Position numbers and translations under genes: made by a program
Source: an uncultured Clostridia bacterium
GTDB lineage: Bacteria; Bacillota; Clostridia; Oscillospirales; Oscillospiraceae
Assembly: GCA_947167725.1 (NCBI GenBank)
Contig: CAMVJF010000119.1
Coordinates: 1-5,738, forward strand
Length of the DNA: 5,738 nt
Direction: 5' to 3'
Part shown: positions 4,123-5,738 of the stretch, piece by piece
How positions within the stretch are numbered: position 1 is the stretch's first letter
Layout: each line of letters opens with the position of its first letter
Notes under the pieces: model-generated
What the model was told of the DNA's origin: nothing
Database searches by the model: none
The model's input: only the letters and a program-made list of their open reading frames with translations

Positions 4123-5738
4123 TCAGAAGCTCAGGCTGCCCAGCGAGACGCACTTGCCGCCCTTGCGGTCGAAGAGCATGATCTTGTCGCCGCCGATGTT
4201 GAAGCGGATCTTCTCGCCGATCTTGAACAGCGTGCTGCCGAAGACCACGCCGGTGAGCAGGAACTCGCCCACGCGGACCTTGATCGTCGACTCCATGCCG
4301 GTAGGCATCGCGCCGTAGATCTCGCCCTCGACCGCGCCGTTCGGGTCGATCTCGATGAACTCGGGACGGACGCCGAGCACGAAGTCCTCGTTCGTCAGCA
4401 CCGGCTCCTCGAGCAGCGCGTCGTCCTCTTCGACGACCTTGGAGATATGGTACTTGAAGGTCTCGTCCTTATTGCCCTTCTCGACGTAGCCCTTCTCCTT
4501 GGCCGCTTCCTTCAGCGCCTCGGCCTCGGCCGCGACGGCGGCGTCCCGCTCGGCGAACCACTTGGCAAGCTCGACGCCCTCTGCGCTGCGGAACTTTGCC
4601 TTCAGCCCGCCGAGCGCTTCGAGAGAGATCGTGCCGTCCTCTTCCTGGCGTCCCTTCGCCTCGATGAAGTTGATCGAGGGGTTGCCGACGAAGTCGGCGA
4701 CGAAGAGGTTGTTCGGGCGGGCGTAGACCTTGAGCGGCGCCTCGTACTGCTGGAGCACGCCGTTGTTGATCAGGCAGATCTGCGTGGCGAGCGTCATGGC
4801 CTCCATCTGGTCGTGCGTGACGTAGACGAAGGTCGAGCCGGTCTCGACGTGCAGACGCTGCAGCTCATAGCGCATCTCGAGACGCAGCTTCGCGTCGAGG
4901 TTGGACAGCGGCTCGTCCATGAACAGCACGGAGGGCTCCGGCGCGAGCGTACGGGCGATGGCGACGCGCTGCTGCTGGCCGCCGGAGAGCTCGGCCGGGT
5001 AACGGTCCATGAACATGCTGATCTTGACGATGCGGCTGACGCGGCGCACGGAGAGGTCGATCTCCTCCTTCGTGAGCTTGCGGACCTCTTCGACGACCTT
5101 GCCGTCCTTGACGTACTCGAAGTTCTCGTTCAGTCCGTTCGCGGCGACGGCGTCCGCCGCCTTCTTGGCGAGGGCGGCCGCCTCGGCGGAGACGTCCCTG
5201 CCCTCCTCGATGTGGTAGGCGAAGAGCTTTTTGGCGGTGAACTGCGAGATGGTGTACTCGTCGATCAGCTTGATGATGACCTTTTTCTCGTCGAGCTTGC
5301 CCTTCTTGTCGCGGCATTCCTCGATGACGCGCCTGACGTCGGCGGGATTGCGCAGGATCTCGGCGAGACGGGCGTTGTTCTTGGCCTCGAAGTTGATCTT
5401 CGGCATGGACTCCTTGATGTTCGACAGACCGAAGGCGATGTTCTCATAGACCGTCATGTTCGGCCACAGCGCGTAGTTCTGGAACAGGAAGCCCACCTTG
5501 CGCTTGTTGGCGGGGATATTGATCCCCAGCGCGCTGTCGAACACGACGCGGTCGCCGATGGTGATGCGGCCGCTGGTGGGGGTCTCGAGACCGGCGATCA
5601 TGCGCAGCGTGGTCGTCTTGCCGCAGCCGGACGGGCCGAGCAGCGTGACGAAGGCGTTGTCGCCGATGACGAGGTCGAGATCATCGACAGCGTAAAAGTT
5701 TTTCCAGCGTTTTGTGATATGCTCTAATTTGATTTCCG
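4123..5738 (-). CDS. CUT1-type (MsmX/UgpC/MalK-like) sugar ABC transporter ATP-binding protein with two insertions; 5' end just outside the window
   Basis: 537 residues are visible. The first, EIKLEHITKRW, is normally residue 2-4 of such proteins, so only one to a few codons are missing. It is the membrane-peripheral ATPase that powers sugar importers. Seen in order: Walker A GPSGCGKTT (34-42), Q-loop Gln86, signature LSGGQ (250-254), Walker B LFMDEP (271-276), D-loop SNLD (278-281), switch His308 and the linker FVGNPSINFIE (349-359). The C-terminal TOBE/regulatory region includes LGVRPEFIEI (454-463). All catalytic motifs are intact. E. coli MalK has 371 residues; the excess sits mainly in two places, about 108 residues at 110-218 between the Q-loop and signature, and about 45 within 385-450 of the regulatory domain. 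An internal Met at 5601 follows Walker A and is not the start. No permease or binding-protein gene is visible. The HAD gene follows 22 bases downstream. Confidence 0.93.
   Translation of the reverse strand, partial: EIKLEHITKRWKNFYAVDDLDLVIGDNAFVTLLGPSGCGKTTTLRMIAGLETPTSGRITIGDRVVFDSALGINIPANKRKVGFLFQNYALWPNMTVYENIAFGLSNIKESMPKINFEAKNNARLAEILRNPADVRRVIEECRDKKGKLDEKKVIIKLIDEYTISQFTAKKLFAYHIEEGRDVSAEAAALAKKAADAVAANGLNENFEYVKDGKVVEEVRKLTKEEIDLSVRRVSRIVKISMFMDRYPAELSGGQQQRVAIARTLAPEPSVLFMDEPLSNLDAKLRLEMRYELQRLHVETGSTFVYVTHDQMEAMTLATQICLINNGVLQQYEAPLKVYARPNNLFVADFVGNPSINFIEAKGRQEEDGTISLEALGGLKAKFRSAEGVELAKWFAERDAAVAAEAEALKEAAKEKGYVEKGNKDETFKYHISKVVEEDDALLEEPVLTNEDFVLGVRPEFIEIDPNGAVEGEIYGAMPTGMESTIKVRVGEFLLTGVVFGSTLFKIGEKIRFNIGGDKIMLFDRKGGKCVSLGSLSF

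Noticed and set aside
2838..4181. Plus-strand frame of 447 codons spanning rsmE, the terminator and the HAD gene
   Set aside because: It crosses a strong bidirectional terminator and is out of frame with rsmE; the product is Arg/Ala-rich shadow.
4123..5601. Start of the ABC ATPase at the Met at 5601
   Set aside because: This would remove Walker A. The open frame and homology continue to the window edge.
3994..5727. Plus-strand frame of 577 codons opposite the ABC ATPase
   Set aside because: Antisense shadow rich in Asp/Leu/Val/Arg. The minus strand carries the full set of ABC motifs.

Overview
The window reads as chromosomal DNA of a GC-rich, low-GC-phylum-type bacterium, most likely an anaerobic Clostridia (Oscillospirales/Lachnospirales-like). 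The grounds are strong GGAGG-type ribosome binding sites, sigma-A-type promoters, G/C-ending codons, an MsmX/UgpC-type sugar ATPase and a DAP-epimerase domain. This placement is an inference from gene style; no phylogenetic marker was tested. There is no sign of phage, insertion sequence, CRISPR array, tRNA or rRNA.

Layout. (1) Positions 1-1406, minus strand: a sodium-coupled dicarboxylate/amino-acid symporter (DAACS family). Its reading frame continues without a stop into the N-terminal part of a diaminopimelate epimerase (DapF) domain, which leaves the window at base 1. (2) Positions 1407-1536: a 130-bp divergent intergenic region with two back-to-back promoters. (3) Positions 1537-2376, plus strand: an AraC-family regulator, followed by a probable terminator. 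(4) Positions 2377-2694: a 318-bp gene-free stretch with a GC hairpin, a polypyrimidine tract and the rsmE promoter. (5) Positions 2695-3426, plus strand: rsmE, the 16S rRNA m3U1498 methyltransferase. (6) Positions 3442-3480: a perfect 17-bp-arm terminator that serves both converging units. (7) Positions 3492-4100, minus strand: a HAD-superfamily phosphatase. (8) Positions 4123-5738, minus strand: an almost complete CUT1-type sugar ABC transporter ATPase, 22 bp upstream of the HAD gene and probably co-transcribed with it.

How the parts fit. The AraC regulator is divergent from the symporter-DapF gene, so it is a natural candidate to control it. The pair could form a small module that takes up and epimerises an amino acid, possibly a DAP-like compound. 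The ATPase and HAD phosphatase look like the distal end of a carbohydrate-uptake operon whose permease and binding-protein genes would lie beyond the right edge or elsewhere. RsmE is housekeeping and stands alone.

The most unusual points are the in-frame transporter-DapF fusion, which has a good internal ribosome binding site at the junction, and two insertions (about 108 and 45 residues) in the ABC ATPase. All homology statements come from motif recognition by eye; no database search was run.
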